NCBI RefSeq assembly: GCF_003337375.1 | Contig: NZ_QPJD01000001.1 | Location: forward strand, 62,001-126,000 | Direction of reading: 5' to 3' | Source: Paenibacillus prosopidis | Lineage (GTDB): Bacteria; Bacillota; Bacilli; Paenibacillales; Paenibacillaceae | DNA: 64,000 nucleotides | Shown: positions 43,582 through 53,050 of the stretch, piece by piece | How positions within the stretch are numbered: position 1 is the stretch's first letter | Layout of the letters: the number at the start of each line of letters is the position of its first letter | Position numbers and translations under genes: made by a program | The notes under the pieces: generated by a model | The model's input: only the letters and a program-made list of their open reading frames with translations | Databases searched by the model: none | What the model was told of the DNA's origin: nothing

Positions 43582-45327
43582 TCATCTCCCTGGAATACGG
43601 ATCGACACGGTCGTGCCGATGCCGAGCCGGCTGAAGATGGAGACGCCGTAGGTGTCGCCGTACAGCAGCTTGATCCGGTTGTCGACGTTGCGGATGCCGT
43701 AGCCCGACAGCTTGTCGCCGCTCTGCGGCAGCTCGCTGTCGCCACGGAGGCGCATGCCCATGCCGTCGTCGATCACCTTAAGCACGATGTCGCTGCCGTC
43801 GCGGCAGGCGCGGATCACGATGTTGACGCCAAGCTCGTGATCCCAGATCGCGTGGTTGATACAATTTTCGACGAAGGGCTGAAGGGTGAGCTTAATGATC
43901 GGACATGGCAGCACCGCGTCGTCAATGTCGAACTGAACGCGCAGCAGATTGCCGAACCGCACTTGCTGAATCGATACGTAGTAACGGGTTAACTGCAGCT
44001 CTTCGTGAATGGACAGCGTGTTCTTGCCCTTATTCAGCGAGATGCGGTAAAACTTCGCCAGATCGGTCACCATCTTGTTCATGCGCGGGTCCGCGTTGCG
44101 GATCGCCAGCGACGAGATGGAGGCGAGCGAATTGTACAAGAAATGCGGGTTGATCTGCGCCTGCAGCACGTTCAGCTCCGCTTCCCTCTTGTCGATCTCC
44201 TTCTTGTACACGTCGGAGATGAGCGAGCTGAGCCGCTGGCCCATCTTGCGCAGGGCGTTGCCGATCTGTCCTATCTCGTCGCGGCCGAGCGGTCTGACGT
44301 CGGCGAGCTCGAACTCCTCCTTCTCGATGCGCCTCATCATGCCGACGAGCGTCTCCACCCGTTTCGTGAACAAACGTGCTGTCACGTAGATAAGCAGCGC
44401 CATGACGGCTAGACTGCCCATGGCGTAGATGAAGATCCGTTTGGTGGCCAAGTTCGCTTTGGACAGGAAGCTGCTGTAAGGGACGAGCGATACGCTTTTC
44501 CACCCGTATTTGGTCGTGTTGTAAACGACGAGCATTTTCTCCCCGTTGTACATGCTGTCGAATCTCCCTTCGCTATCCGCGGGGAACACATCCGGCAAGC
44601 CGATCGGCTGATTCAGTAAGCTCTTATCCTTGGCGGACATGACGATTCCTTGCTCGTTAATGATCAGCACCGTCTTGTCCGACGACTCCTTCTCCATGAG
44701 CCGGAAAATATCCGATTCCAAAATATTGATCGTCAACACGCCGTAAGCGTTGTTCATGCTGTTGATATTTAGCATACGCGAGAGCGTGAATATCGGTGGC
44801 GCGTCCGGCTCGGAGGGCGACGTCACGAAGCGGACGTTGCCGAAGCTGCCACTAAGCGACTTGTAGGCAAGCGATTCGCGAAACCTTTCATCCATTCTTT
44901 TGATAAAAAGATCGTCCGCGGGCAGCGTTTCGTTGCTGATATAGACCGTCATCGAATCGATGTCCGGGTTCGTCGTCAGCATGTTCACGAACGAGTTGTT
45001 GATGTATTTGTAGGCATCGACGAATAAAGACGGGTCCTTCGAATAATCGTTCGTCAAATACGCGCGCAGCGTACTGTCCAGATATACCGTCGCGGACAGC
45101 TTCGTATAGGTGTCGAGCTTGTTCTCGAGGTTCGTATTGATCTGCGCGACGGTGGAAGCGGTATTCGCCACCATCTGTTCGGACAGCTCGCTGCGTATGG
45201 TCATATAGGAATACAGAACGAAGAAAAGCAGCGGCAAAATGCCTCCGAGCAGGAACATGACGAACAGCTTCTCGCGCAGCCGCCAATTATACAAAGGCTT
45301 CAACAGCCAGCCGGACAGTTTTCTCAT
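43582..45327 (-). CDS. YesM-type sensor histidine kinase
   Basis: A 581-residue membrane kinase: one segment near residues 18-40, an extracellular sensor (Cache-like) of about 240 residues, a second segment at about 293-312, a HAMP linker, and the His_kinase domain with H395 in INPHFLYNSLAS; C-terminal ATPase with DDGMGMR and GYGIRNVDNRI. These kinases act with AraC-type response regulators on sugar-uptake genes. It is 21 nt downstream of its response regulator in one leftward operon and probably senses the sugar released by the secreted enzyme. Its gene is rich in GC, matching the rest of the locus. Confidence 0.93.
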   Translation of the reverse strand: MRKLSGWLLKPLYNWRLREKLFVMFLLGGILPLLFFVLYSYMTIRSELSEQMVANTASTVAQINTNLENKLDTYTKLSATVYLDSTLRAYLTNDYSKDPSLFVDAYKYINNSFVNMLTTNPDIDSMTVYISNETLPADDLFIKRMDERFRESLAYKSLSGSFGNVRFVTSPSEPDAPPIFTLSRMLNINSMNNAYGVLTINILESDIFRLMEKESSDKTVLIINEQGIVMSAKDKSLLNQPIGLPDVFPADSEGRFDSMYNGEKMLVVYNTTKYGWKSVSLVPYSSFLSKANLATKRIFIYAMGSLAVMALLIYVTARLFTKRVETLVGMMRRIEKEEFELADVRPLGRDEIGQIGNALRKMGQRLSSLISDVYKKEIDKREAELNVLQAQINPHFLYNSLASISSLAIRNADPRMNKMVTDLAKFYRISLNKGKNTLSIHEELQLTRYYVSIQQVRFGNLLRVQFDIDDAVLPCPIIKLTLQPFVENCINHAIWDHELGVNIVIRACRDGSDIVLKVIDDGMGMRLRGDSELPQSGDKLSGYGIRNVDNRIKLLYGDTYGVSIFSRLGIGTTVSIRIPGR

Positions 45328-45348
45328 ACGTATTCACTCCACTCCAGC

Positions 45349-46977
45349 CTATAGATGCATTTTGCGATATTCGTTGGGGGTGCTGCCCTTGTGTCTCTGG
45401 AACACGGAGCAGAAGTAGGACACGTTCTCGTAGCCGACCTTATGGGCGATCTCACGCACCTTCAGCGATCGGTCCTTGAGCAGCTTGGAGGCATGCCCCA
45501 TGCGGATGCGGGTCAGGTAGTCGAGAATCGTCTCGCCAGTCTTTTCCTTGAAAATAGAACGAACATAGTTCGGCGACAAATAAACCTCCTTCGCAATGTC
45601 CTCCACCGTAATCGGCAAATGATAGCGGTCGGCGATAAGCTTCGTAATCTGATCGGCCACCGACTGATTGCGGTCGAGATCGCGCTCGCTTGCCGCCTTC
45701 AGCAGTTCCCCGCAGAAGCGGAGCGTATACGCATGGAAGTGGGCGATCGTCGGCAGCGACGACAGCTCTTTCCAGTGATCCGCAAGCAAATGATCGCGCG
45801 CGGAACCGGCCATAAGCGCGGTAAAATGCTGCTCCAATGCGGTCAGCAGCTGGATGCTGGCGCGGACCGCATAATTGCGCTCCGTCCGCTCCTGCCGCAT
45901 CCCGGTGAACCAGTCGTCAAGTGCCTGACCCGTTCGCTCCGCGTTGGCCGACTGGATCGCGGCGATGAGAGAGGCGAATGCCAGCTCCGCATTCATATCG
46001 GACTGCGTGGCTGATGCCGCCGTACCGGGGCTGATTACGGTACCTGCCTGCCGGTAGAGCTTCTCGTCGTTGCACCGTCTCGAGGCTTCATACGCTTCCT
46101 TCAGCAGTTGGAACCCTTTGTAAGGGCCGGACAAGCCGATCGTTAATTCCGCATGGCCGCCAGTTGCCTGTGATAGCTCTTCGCGAAGCAGCTCCCAGTA
46201 CGCCGTTTCCCATTGCTGGGGCTTGCCTTGAAACATGACGAATAGCGTATTCACACCTGTCTCCAAAACGATCGAGGCATCCAGCCGCGGCTTCAGTACG
46301 GCGCGCGCCGTCTCCGCCGCGTCGTAAGCGAGCTCGGCTCCCGTATACCCTTCGAATTCCGTGCCGGCAACGCCGTCACCGGCCTCTCGCAGCGCTTCGA
46401 CCGCCGCTTTCATGCCGTGCGGGAAAGCCGGTTGCTCGAACGTGATGTAAGCGGCGCCGAACGGCTGATGCGCGGTGAAGCCGTCCGCGCGGCTCTCCCA
46501 TTGGCGAATCCATTCCAACCGCCGCTCGGCCAGCGGCTCCCGTACGATGCGCAGCAGCAGCTTCTCCAGCAGCCAGCCGCCGCCTTGGCCGGCAAGCTGC
46601 TCCTCGTCGCACTTCCGCTTTACCTTCTCCAGCAGCGCGAGCAGCTCCTCCATGTCGATCGGCTTGAGCACGTAGCCGGCTGCTTCGATATTCAGCGCCG
46701 ACTTAATATATTGAAACTCGTTATGGCCGCTTAAATAAATAAGCTTGACGCTCTTGTCGATCTGCTTCGCCCGGCGGCCGAATTCGAGGCCGTCCATTAT
46801 CGGCATGCGCACATCGGTTATGATGATGTCGGGCTTGAGCTCGGTCAGCTTACCGACCGCTTCCTTCCCGTTGCGCGCCGTTCCGGCTACCCGGATGCCG
46901 GCTTGCTCCCAAGGCACGTATTGCACCATCGTTTCGAGCTCGATCGCTTCGTCGTCGACCAGCAGCACGCTGTACAT
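45349..46977 (-). CDS. YesN-type response regulator (receiver plus AraC DNA-binding domain)
   Basis: A 542-residue response regulator. Receiver domain at residues 1-120 with phospho-acceptor D55 in IIITDVRMPIMDG; a middle region of about 300 residues, and C-terminal HTH_18 (about 440-540; YHLPITVEDIAKEVYLSPNYV and LKVREIAHKVGYENVSYFCS). It activates the divergent importer operon in the standard arrangement of such loci. The start at 46977 faces the importer promoter, with a 15-bp palindrome at 47034-47048 between them. Confidence 0.94.
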   Translation of the reverse strand: MYSVLLVDDEAIELETMVQYVPWEQAGIRVAGTARNGKEAVGKLTELKPDIIITDVRMPIMDGLEFGRRAKQIDKSVKLIYLSGHNEFQYIKSALNIEAAGYVLKPIDMEELLALLEKVKRKCDEEQLAGQGGGWLLEKLLLRIVREPLAERRLEWIRQWESRADGFTAHQPFGAAYITFEQPAFPHGMKAAVEALREAGDGVAGTEFEGYTGAELAYDAAETARAVLKPRLDASIVLETGVNTLFVMFQGKPQQWETAYWELLREELSQATGGHAELTIGLSGPYKGFQLLKEAYEASRRCNDEKLYRQAGTVISPGTAASATQSDMNAELAFASLIAAIQSANAERTGQALDDWFTGMRQERTERNYAVRASIQLLTALEQHFTALMAGSARDHLLADHWKELSSLPTIAHFHAYTLRFCGELLKAASERDLDRNQSVADQITKLIADRYHLPITVEDIAKEVYLSPNYVRSIFKEKTGETILDYLTRIRMGHASKLLKDRSLKVREIAHKVGYENVSYFCSVFQRHKGSTPNEYRKMHL

Positions 46978-47033
46978 GTTGCCACCGCCTTTTCGTGAAA
47001 ATAGTTTCCTAAGTAAGAGTCTATCTCCAGTTT

Positions 47034-47048
47034 AACGGCAATGCCGTT
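47034..47048. promoter_or_regulatory. Palindrome AACGGCA-A-TGCCGTT in the divergent regulatory region
   Basis: A perfect 7-bp inverted repeat with a single central base, 57 bp upstream of the response regulator start and about 85 bp upstream of the importer -10 box (TATAAT, 47133-47138). Candidate binding site for the response regulator; not otherwise supported. Confidence 0.4.
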
Positions 47049-47132
47049 ATTCAACAACGGAGAGAGGCGAAGTGTGTGCTTTTGGAGCACGAATTGTTAA
47101 ATCCTTATATAGAACCCCCATAGAGCCGGACC

Positions 47133-47138
47133 TATAAT
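47133..47138 (+). promoter_or_regulatory. Candidate -10 box of the importer operon
   Basis: Consensus TATAAT with no good -35, as expected for a promoter that needs an activator; start site would be about 47145, 40 nt before the permease ATG. Confidence 0.45.
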
Positions 47139-47186
47139 GAGGACACGAAGCTAAGAAAGCGCAAACAATTAACGGGAGGCAACACG

Positions 47187-48173
47187 ATGAACATGCTATC
47201 GAAAGCGCAACCTAATCCGCGCAGCGCGCCTGCCGTCCGAACGCCCCGAGGGGGTGGACTGCTGGGCAGATTGAAGGAGCAGCGATTGCTGTACGTGCTC
47301 ATGCTGCCGGCGATCATTTTAACGTTGATGTTCTCTTATGTGCCGATGTTCGGGCTGTATATGGCGTTCATTAATTACCAGCCGGGCGGCGGCTCGTTCT
47401 TCAGCCAGTTCTTCACGACAGACTTCGTCGGGCTGCAATGGTTCGAATATTTCTTCACGAACGGCGACTTCGTCCGGATTATGCGCAATACGCTCGCCCA
47501 GAGCTTCCTGTCGCTGCTGTTCGGATTCCCGATGCCGATCATCCTGGCGCTCATGATCAACGAATTGCGCAACGGATGGTTCAAACGGACGTTCCAGACC
47601 GTCTCCTACATGCCGCACTTCATCTCGTGGGTCATCGCGGCGAACATCATCGTCACGATGCTGTCCTCCGGCGGCGTCATCAACAACCTGCTGACGGGAC
47701 TCGGAATCGTCGACGAGCCGATCCAGTTCATGCAGAAGGGACCGCTGTTCTGGTGGATCATCGCCATCTCGAATACGTGGAAGGACATGGGTTTCAACGC
47801 GATTATGTACTTGGCCGCGATCTCGGCGATCAACCCTGAACTATATGAGGTCGCCAAGGTGGACGGAGCGAGCCGTCTGAAGCAGATGCTGCATATTACG
47901 CTGCCGTCGATTCGGCCGACGATTATTATTTTGGCCATCCTCGCGGTTGGCGGCATTCTGAATGCCGGCTTCGATCAGCAATATTTGCTCCAAAACAACA
48001 CGGTGCTGCAATATTCCGAAGTCATCGATACGTACACGTACAAGTATGGCCTGCAGAACGGCATGTTCTCCTACGGGGCGGCCGTCGGGCTGTTCAAATC
48101 CGTCGTCGCTTTCATACTGGTCGTCAGCGTGAATCAGATGGCCAAAAAAATGAATGAACAGTCTCTGTTCTAG
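47187..48173 (+). CDS. Sugar ABC transporter permease, LplB type
   Basis: A 328-residue permease with about six membrane segments and the coupling motif EVAKVDGASRLKQMLHITLP near residue 220. Relatives are LplB and other CUT1 subunits without a dedicated ATPase gene nearby, which use a shared ATPase such as MsmX. The ATG at 47187 follows CGGGAGG. It is the first gene of the import operon under the divergent response regulator. Confidence 0.94.
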   Translation: MNMLSKAQPNPRSAPAVRTPRGGGLLGRLKEQRLLYVLMLPAIILTLMFSYVPMFGLYMAFINYQPGGGSFFSQFFTTDFVGLQWFEYFFTNGDFVRIMRNTLAQSFLSLLFGFPMPIILALMINELRNGWFKRTFQTVSYMPHFISWVIAANIIVTMLSSGGVINNLLTGLGIVDEPIQFMQKGPLFWWIIAISNTWKDMGFNAIMYLAAISAINPELYEVAKVDGASRLKQMLHITLPSIRPTIIILAILAVGGILNAGFDQQYLLQNNTVLQYSEVIDTYTYKYGLQNGMFSYGAAVGLFKSVVAFILVVSVNQMAKKMNEQSLF

Positions 48174-48197
48174 CAAAAACGAAGAGGAGAACGCGCC

Positions 48198-49085
48198 ATG
48201 GTGAATGACAAAAAAGATTTTCTCTTTATGAGCGCCGTTTATGCGTTTATCATTGCGGTGTTCGTCGTGACCTTCTATCCATTCTGGAATATTTTCATTA
48301 TTTCGCTGAACAGCGCGGAGGATACGCTGCGGGGCAACTTGTACCTGTGGCCGCGGGAATTCAGTCTAGCGAGCTACTCCCAGATTCTGACCGACAGTGA
48401 GATTTGGATGGCGATCAAGGTGACGGTGCTGCGGACGGCAGTGGGTACGCCGCTGGCCGTGCTGACGATCAGCATGCTGTCGTTCGCCCTGAGCAAGAAG
48501 GAACTAGTCGCGAACCGGTTCTGGACGCTGTACTTCGTGTTCACGATGTATTTTGGCGGAGGCTTGATTCCTTATTATATGGTGCTCAAAAACTACGGCC
48601 TAATCGACAACTTCATGGTGTTCATCGTGCCGGGACTGATGAACGTCTTCTATATGATCATCGTTCGGACGTTCATGCAGGGACTGCCGCAGGAGCTGGA
48701 CGAATCGGCGAAAATCGACGGCGCGAACTATTTGCAAATTTTTTTCCACATTATTCTTCCGCTTACGACGCCGGTGCTGGCCACGATCGGCCTGTTCACC
48801 GCGATCAGCCATTGGAATTCGTGGTTCGATTCGTACGTTTTCACTTACAATCCGGAGCTGAAGACGCTGCAGGCCGTACTCGTTAAAATCCTGAACCAAT
48901 ACCAGACGGGGTCGATGGTCGGGGACGCGCAGCAAATCGCCAACTCCGCCAAGCGGCTGGCCGTGTCACCGGATACGATCCGGATGGCGGCCACGATGGT
49001 CGCTACGCTGCCTATCATTATGGTGTATCCGTTCCTGCAAAAATATTTTGTGAAAGGCATGACGCTGGGCGCGGTTAAGAGCTGA
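48198..49085 (+). CDS. Sugar ABC transporter permease, YtcP type
   Basis: A 295-residue CUT1 permease with six segments and coupling motif DESAKIDGANYLQIFFHIILP. It pairs with the LplB-type permease 24 nt upstream. AAGAGGAGAACGCGCC precedes the ATG. Confidence 0.94.
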   Translation: MVNDKKDFLFMSAVYAFIIAVFVVTFYPFWNIFIISLNSAEDTLRGNLYLWPREFSLASYSQILTDSEIWMAIKVTVLRTAVGTPLAVLTISMLSFALSKKELVANRFWTLYFVFTMYFGGGLIPYYMVLKNYGLIDNFMVFIVPGLMNVFYMIIVRTFMQGLPQELDESAKIDGANYLQIFFHIILPLTTPVLATIGLFTAISHWNSWFDSYVFTYNPELKTLQAVLVKILNQYQTGSMVGDAQQIANSAKRLAVSPDTIRMAATMVATLPIIMVYPFLQKYFVKGMTLGAVKS

Positions 49086-49192
49086 TGACTTGCCCGCTCG
49101 CGAATTCCGTTTGGGAGGTGTTGCGCCGATTGTATTAGGAGTACGGAACGTTTTTCTGATAAAATGACGACAACGAATAAGGGGGATTTTGC

Positions 49193-50815
49193 ATGAACGC
49201 AAAAAAATGGCTGCTCTCGATGCTGACGGCTGTAATGTTGGTATCCTTATTGTCCGCTTGCGCTTCGAACTCATCCAATAAACCGAGCAATGGCAATCAG
49301 CCGGACAACGGTGCGGAAGGCACCACCGAGCCGGGCACGGAGCCGATTACGATTACGTTTTTCGATAAAAACACGGGCGACAAATTCGACAATGAGATCG
49401 CGAAGGAGATTACGAAGCGGACCGGCGTCACGATCGAGATTCAGCAGCCGACCGGCAATCCGACGGAGAAGCTGAACCTGATGCTGGCGAGCGAGGACCT
49501 TCCGGACATGATCATGTTCGACCGCTCCAGCGATCTGGTGGCGAAGTATATCGAGGCTGGCGCTATCATTCCTCTTAATAAACTCATTGAGGATTACGGG
49601 CATGACGTGACGATGATGTACGGCGACGTGCTGAACAAGACGCGTTACAAGGACGGCAACAACTACTACCTGTCGAACTGGTACGGCCTTGAGCACGAGC
49701 CGGTGTTCGGCTTCAATATGCGCAAGGATATCTTGAAGGAGCTTGCTCCGGACAAAGCGGAAGGCGGCGTGCCGTTCACGGCGACCGAGTACAAAAAGCT
49801 GCTGAGCGACTTTAAAGCGAAATACCCGCAAATCGACGGCAAAGAAACGATCGCCCTCACGATGGACGGCGAGAACTTCGGCGGTACGATGGGCACATTC
49901 AAGGGCATGTTCGGCTTGACTAACTATTACGAGACCGACGGCAAGCTGCAATACGATGTGAAAAACCCGAAATACCGCGACATGATTCTATATATGAACG
50001 ATCTGTACCGCTCGGGCTTGATGGATAAGGAGTGGGCGATCAACAAACGTCAAGTGTGGGAGCAGAAGATTGCGACAGGCACGATTTTCTCCTCGACGGG
50101 CGCGTACTGGGATCTCGGAAATTCCAACACGATTATCAAAAAGGACATCGGCGAGGAATCGCAGCTGTTCTCTTACAAAGTCGTCGCAGACGGCCTCGAT
50201 CCGTCGAAGACGACGTACGGCGGACGCAGCTCCCTGGGCTGGGATGCGATCGCTATTACGAAGAAGAACAAAAATCCGGAACGCACGATGCAGTTCATCA
50301 ACTTCCTGGCCAGCGAAGAAGGGCAATACTTGCTCATGTGGGGCATTGAGGGCACGCACTGGGATATGAAGGACGGCAAGCATACGCCGCGTCCGGAAGT
50401 GCTCCAAAGCTTCAAGGACGACTGGGGGGCTTACACGAAGAAAACGGGCATCCGCAAGTGGACTTGGTTCATTAAAAACGGCCCTGGTGCGGACGGCACG
50501 CCATATGATCTCCCTGGCCGTTACGAGCGTTCCCCGATCGACCAGATGGCGATCAAAAACTTGTCGGATTCGGTATTCGACACGGCGGTTTACGACGGCT
50601 TAAGCCCGCAAGGCGGCACGCCGGAAGCGCTGAGCGAGCAGAAGATCAACGACATTACGAAGCAGGCGCTTACGAAAGCGATCATGGCTTCTTCGGCCGA
50701 GGAAGCAGGTGCGATCTTCGACAAAATGCTGTCCGACATGAAAGCGGCCGGCGACGAGAAAGTAGAAGAGGTGTACACGGCGAACTTCGCGGCTCGCTCG
50801 GAATTGTGGCAGTAA
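49193..50815 (+). CDS. Extracellular sugar-binding lipoprotein (LplA-like)
   Basis: A 540-residue solute-binding lipoprotein. The signal ends in lipobox LSAC at about residue 23, followed by a Ser/Asn/Gly-rich linker. The mature part shows the long (about 500 residue) type used with LplB/YtcP permeases: EPVFGFNMRKDILKEL, AYWDLGNSNTIIKKD and FVFDTAVYDG-like C terminus. It binds the oligosaccharide released by the secreted enzyme. AAGGGGGATTTTGC precedes the ATG. A terminator directly after the gene probably makes it more abundant than the downstream enzyme. Confidence 0.93.
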   Translation: MNAKKWLLSMLTAVMLVSLLSACASNSSNKPSNGNQPDNGAEGTTEPGTEPITITFFDKNTGDKFDNEIAKEITKRTGVTIEIQQPTGNPTEKLNLMLASEDLPDMIMFDRSSDLVAKYIEAGAIIPLNKLIEDYGHDVTMMYGDVLNKTRYKDGNNYYLSNWYGLEHEPVFGFNMRKDILKELAPDKAEGGVPFTATEYKKLLSDFKAKYPQIDGKETIALTMDGENFGGTMGTFKGMFGLTNYYETDGKLQYDVKNPKYRDMILYMNDLYRSGLMDKEWAINKRQVWEQKIATGTIFSSTGAYWDLGNSNTIIKKDIGEESQLFSYKVVADGLDPSKTTYGGRSSLGWDAIAITKKNKNPERTMQFINFLASEEGQYLLMWGIEGTHWDMKDGKHTPRPEVLQSFKDDWGAYTKKTGIRKWTWFIKNGPGADGTPYDLPGRYERSPIDQMAIKNLSDSVFDTAVYDGLSPQGGTPEALSEQKINDITKQALTKAIMASSAEEAGAIFDKMLSDMKAAGDEKVEEVYTANFAARSELWQ

Positions 50816-50832
50816 GAGGTTAGAGGGGAGGG

Positions 50833-50855
50833 GGCCAGCGTTGCTGGCCTTTTCC
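50833..50855 (+). terminator. Terminator between the binding-protein gene and the cytoplasmic glycosidase gene
   Basis: A perfect 7-bp GC-rich stem (GGCCAGC-GTT-GCTGGCC) followed by TTTTCC at 50850-50855. Only 80 bp separate the two genes, so it probably lowers rather than stops expression of the downstream enzyme. Confidence 0.85.
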
Positions 50856-50894
50856 TTTCATCACGCTAATTCGGTTTCGGGGAGAGGATATCGG

Positions 50895-52952
50895 ATGACA
50901 ACGGTAATAGGGCAAATCAAGCTGGAACAGGATGGAAACGTTTACGCAGCGGATAACGGTCTCGTGAAAGTGACGACGAATGTGGCGGACGGTACCGTAT
51001 CGCTAGCTTGGAAGAACGGGCAGTCTATGAACGGCTTTTATGCCGAGGCGCGAGTAGGCTGGGAGAACTTGCGGTCGTCACAGTATGGCAACCATAAGGT
51101 GCCTGTGGAATCGGTGAAGCCGATTGCAGACGGCTTTGGCGAAGGTGTTCGCTTCAGCTTCGAGCATAGCGAGCCGGGTAAGCCGCTGCTCCGCCAGCAT
51201 GTTCGGCTGTACGAAGGGCTGCCGTACGCGCTTGTCGAGCTGGAGGCAGTGGGCGAGCAGGAGTGGGAGACGAACGAGCTGACGCCGCTTGCCGCTTATT
51301 TGAATGACGGCGGCGTGCTCGACTTCGGCGACGAGGCTGGGGAAGCCGAAGTACGGGCGCTGTTCATCCCGTACGACAACGACAAGTGGGTGCGCTTCGC
51401 TTCGCATGCCAATCAGAACAGCGTCCGCAGCTACGAGGTAACGGCCGTCTACCGTTCCGGCTCGCGCCGCGGCTTCGTGCTCGGTTCCGTCACGCATGAC
51501 ACGTGGAAGACGGCGATCGACGTCGAAGGTACGTTCACTTCGACGGTTGCGAGGGTGCGGGTGCAAGCCGGCGCCGCGGACTTGCAGACGCGGGATACCG
51601 TACCTCATGGTTCTTTGCGCGGAGCGAGCATCGTGTCACCGACGATATTCGTCGGCGCGTATCTCGATTACCGCGACGGCATGGAAGCTTACGGCAGGGC
51701 GAACGCGACCGTGAAGCCTGCACTTGAATGGTCCGGCGGCGTGCCGATCGGCTGGAACAGCTGGTCGGCTGTGATGGCGAAGCTTGATTACGACGTCTAT
51801 ACGCATACGTCGGATTTCTTCGCTTCGGCTCTTCAAGGCGAGGGCTTTGCCGACGATAACGGCAGTCTGTATGTCAACTTCGACGCATTCTCGGATAACT
51901 TGACGGCTGAGCAGCTTGCCGACGCCGTGCGCCGGGTGAAAGGTAACGGCCAGAAGCCGGGAACGTATTACACACCGTTCGCGTTTTGGGGGAGCAACCC
52001 CGATACGCCTGTTGAAGGAACGGACCGCGCCGTGTTGTACCGGGAAATCCTGCTGAAGGATGCGGGGGGTAATCCGCTGCCGAAGCTGGACGGCGCATTC
52101 CCGATCGACCCGTCGCATCCCGAAGCGATTGCTCGTATTATGCGCAAGCTGGATGAGGTTGTCGCCGCGGGCTTCGAATATTTGAAAATGGACTTCCTCG
52201 CGCATGGCGCGATGGAAGGCGTGCATCACGATCCATCCGTGCGGACCGGCATCCAAGCGTACAACTTCGGCATGGCCGCTATCGCGGAGGCGGTGAGCCC
52301 GGAGCGGATCGGGCGCGAGTTTCTTATTAACCTGTCGATCGCTCCGCTGTTCCCGCACGGTTATGCGCATAGCAGACGCGTCTCCTGTGACGCGTTCGGC
52401 ACGATCGATGATACGGAATATATGCTGAACGCTATAACTTATGGCTGGTGGATTAGCGACAACCTGTACCGCTTCAACGATCCAGACCATATCGTGCTGT
52501 ATAAGAGCGATAACCAGCGCGCGACTTCGGAGCATGAGGGACGCAGCCGCTTGAACGCGGGAGTCATCGCCGGGACGTCGCTGCTGCTCGGCGACGACTA
52601 CCGGATGGAGGAGGCGGCACGCCGCGCGAAGGAGTGGATGACGAACAGAGCCGTCATGACGCTTGCGCGCCGCGGTGAGACGTTCCGCCCAGCGGAAGGT
52701 CGCAGCGGCACGAAGGGCGAGGACCTGTTCACGCTGGCCGGCGACGGAGGCGTATATGTCGCCGTGTTCAACTTCGACGGCGAGAATGGCGTGACGAAGA
52801 CGATCAACCTTGTCCGTGTCGGCATCGAGGCGGCTGACGGCGTCGTCGTCCGCGACTTGTGGTCGGGCGGCGAATACAGCCTGACGTCTGGAACGGCCGA
52901 GCACGCCATCGCGCTCGAAGCAGCCGAATCCAAGCTGCTGTTCTACAAATAA
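50895..52952 (+). CDS. Cytoplasmic clan GH-D-like glycosidase, paralogue of the secreted enzyme
   Basis: About 685 residues, no signal peptide and no binding modules. The catalytic region matches the secreted enzyme motif for motif: IGWNSWSAVMA, TYYTPFAFWG, nucleophile YLKMDFL (D433), acid/base RRVSCDAFG (D499) and YGWWISDNLYRFNDPD. This suggests the imported fragments are finished inside the cell by an enzyme of the same specificity. ATG at 50895 follows GGGGAGAGG; codons upstream to 50841 are open but overlap the terminator. Together with the permease genes it completes the locus. Confidence 0.9.
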   Translation: MTTVIGQIKLEQDGNVYAADNGLVKVTTNVADGTVSLAWKNGQSMNGFYAEARVGWENLRSSQYGNHKVPVESVKPIADGFGEGVRFSFEHSEPGKPLLRQHVRLYEGLPYALVELEAVGEQEWETNELTPLAAYLNDGGVLDFGDEAGEAEVRALFIPYDNDKWVRFASHANQNSVRSYEVTAVYRSGSRRGFVLGSVTHDTWKTAIDVEGTFTSTVARVRVQAGAADLQTRDTVPHGSLRGASIVSPTIFVGAYLDYRDGMEAYGRANATVKPALEWSGGVPIGWNSWSAVMAKLDYDVYTHTSDFFASALQGEGFADDNGSLYVNFDAFSDNLTAEQLADAVRRVKGNGQKPGTYYTPFAFWGSNPDTPVEGTDRAVLYREILLKDAGGNPLPKLDGAFPIDPSHPEAIARIMRKLDEVVAAGFEYLKMDFLAHGAMEGVHHDPSVRTGIQAYNFGMAAIAEAVSPERIGREFLINLSIAPLFPHGYAHSRRVSCDAFGTIDDTEYMLNAITYGWWISDNLYRFNDPDHIVLYKSDNQRATSEHEGRSRLNAGVIAGTSLLLGDDYRMEEAARRAKEWMTNRAVMTLARRGETFRPAEGRSGTKGEDLFTLAGDGGVYVAVFNFDGENGVTKTINLVRVGIEAADGVVVRDLWSGGEYSLTSGTAEHAIALEAAESKLLFYK

Positions 52953-52955
52953 ACG

Positions 52956-53006
52956 AAGAAGGGCTTTACCAGCAGCAATTCATTGCTCGCTGGCAAAGTC
53001 CTTCTT
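52956..53006 (+). terminator. Terminator of the cytoplasmic glycosidase gene
   Basis: Arms 52956-52973 and 52989-53006 pair over 18 positions with two mismatches, followed by TTTTC; it ends the import operon. Confidence 0.85.
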
Positions 53007-53050
53007 TTCATTGAAAATTTTTAAGGGTTGCCAGTCAGCTTGTCATTCTA

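Noticed and set aside
51636..52904. 422-codon minus-strand frame opposite the cytoplasmic glycosidase
   Set aside because: Antisense shadow of the paralogous gene with the same composition artefact.
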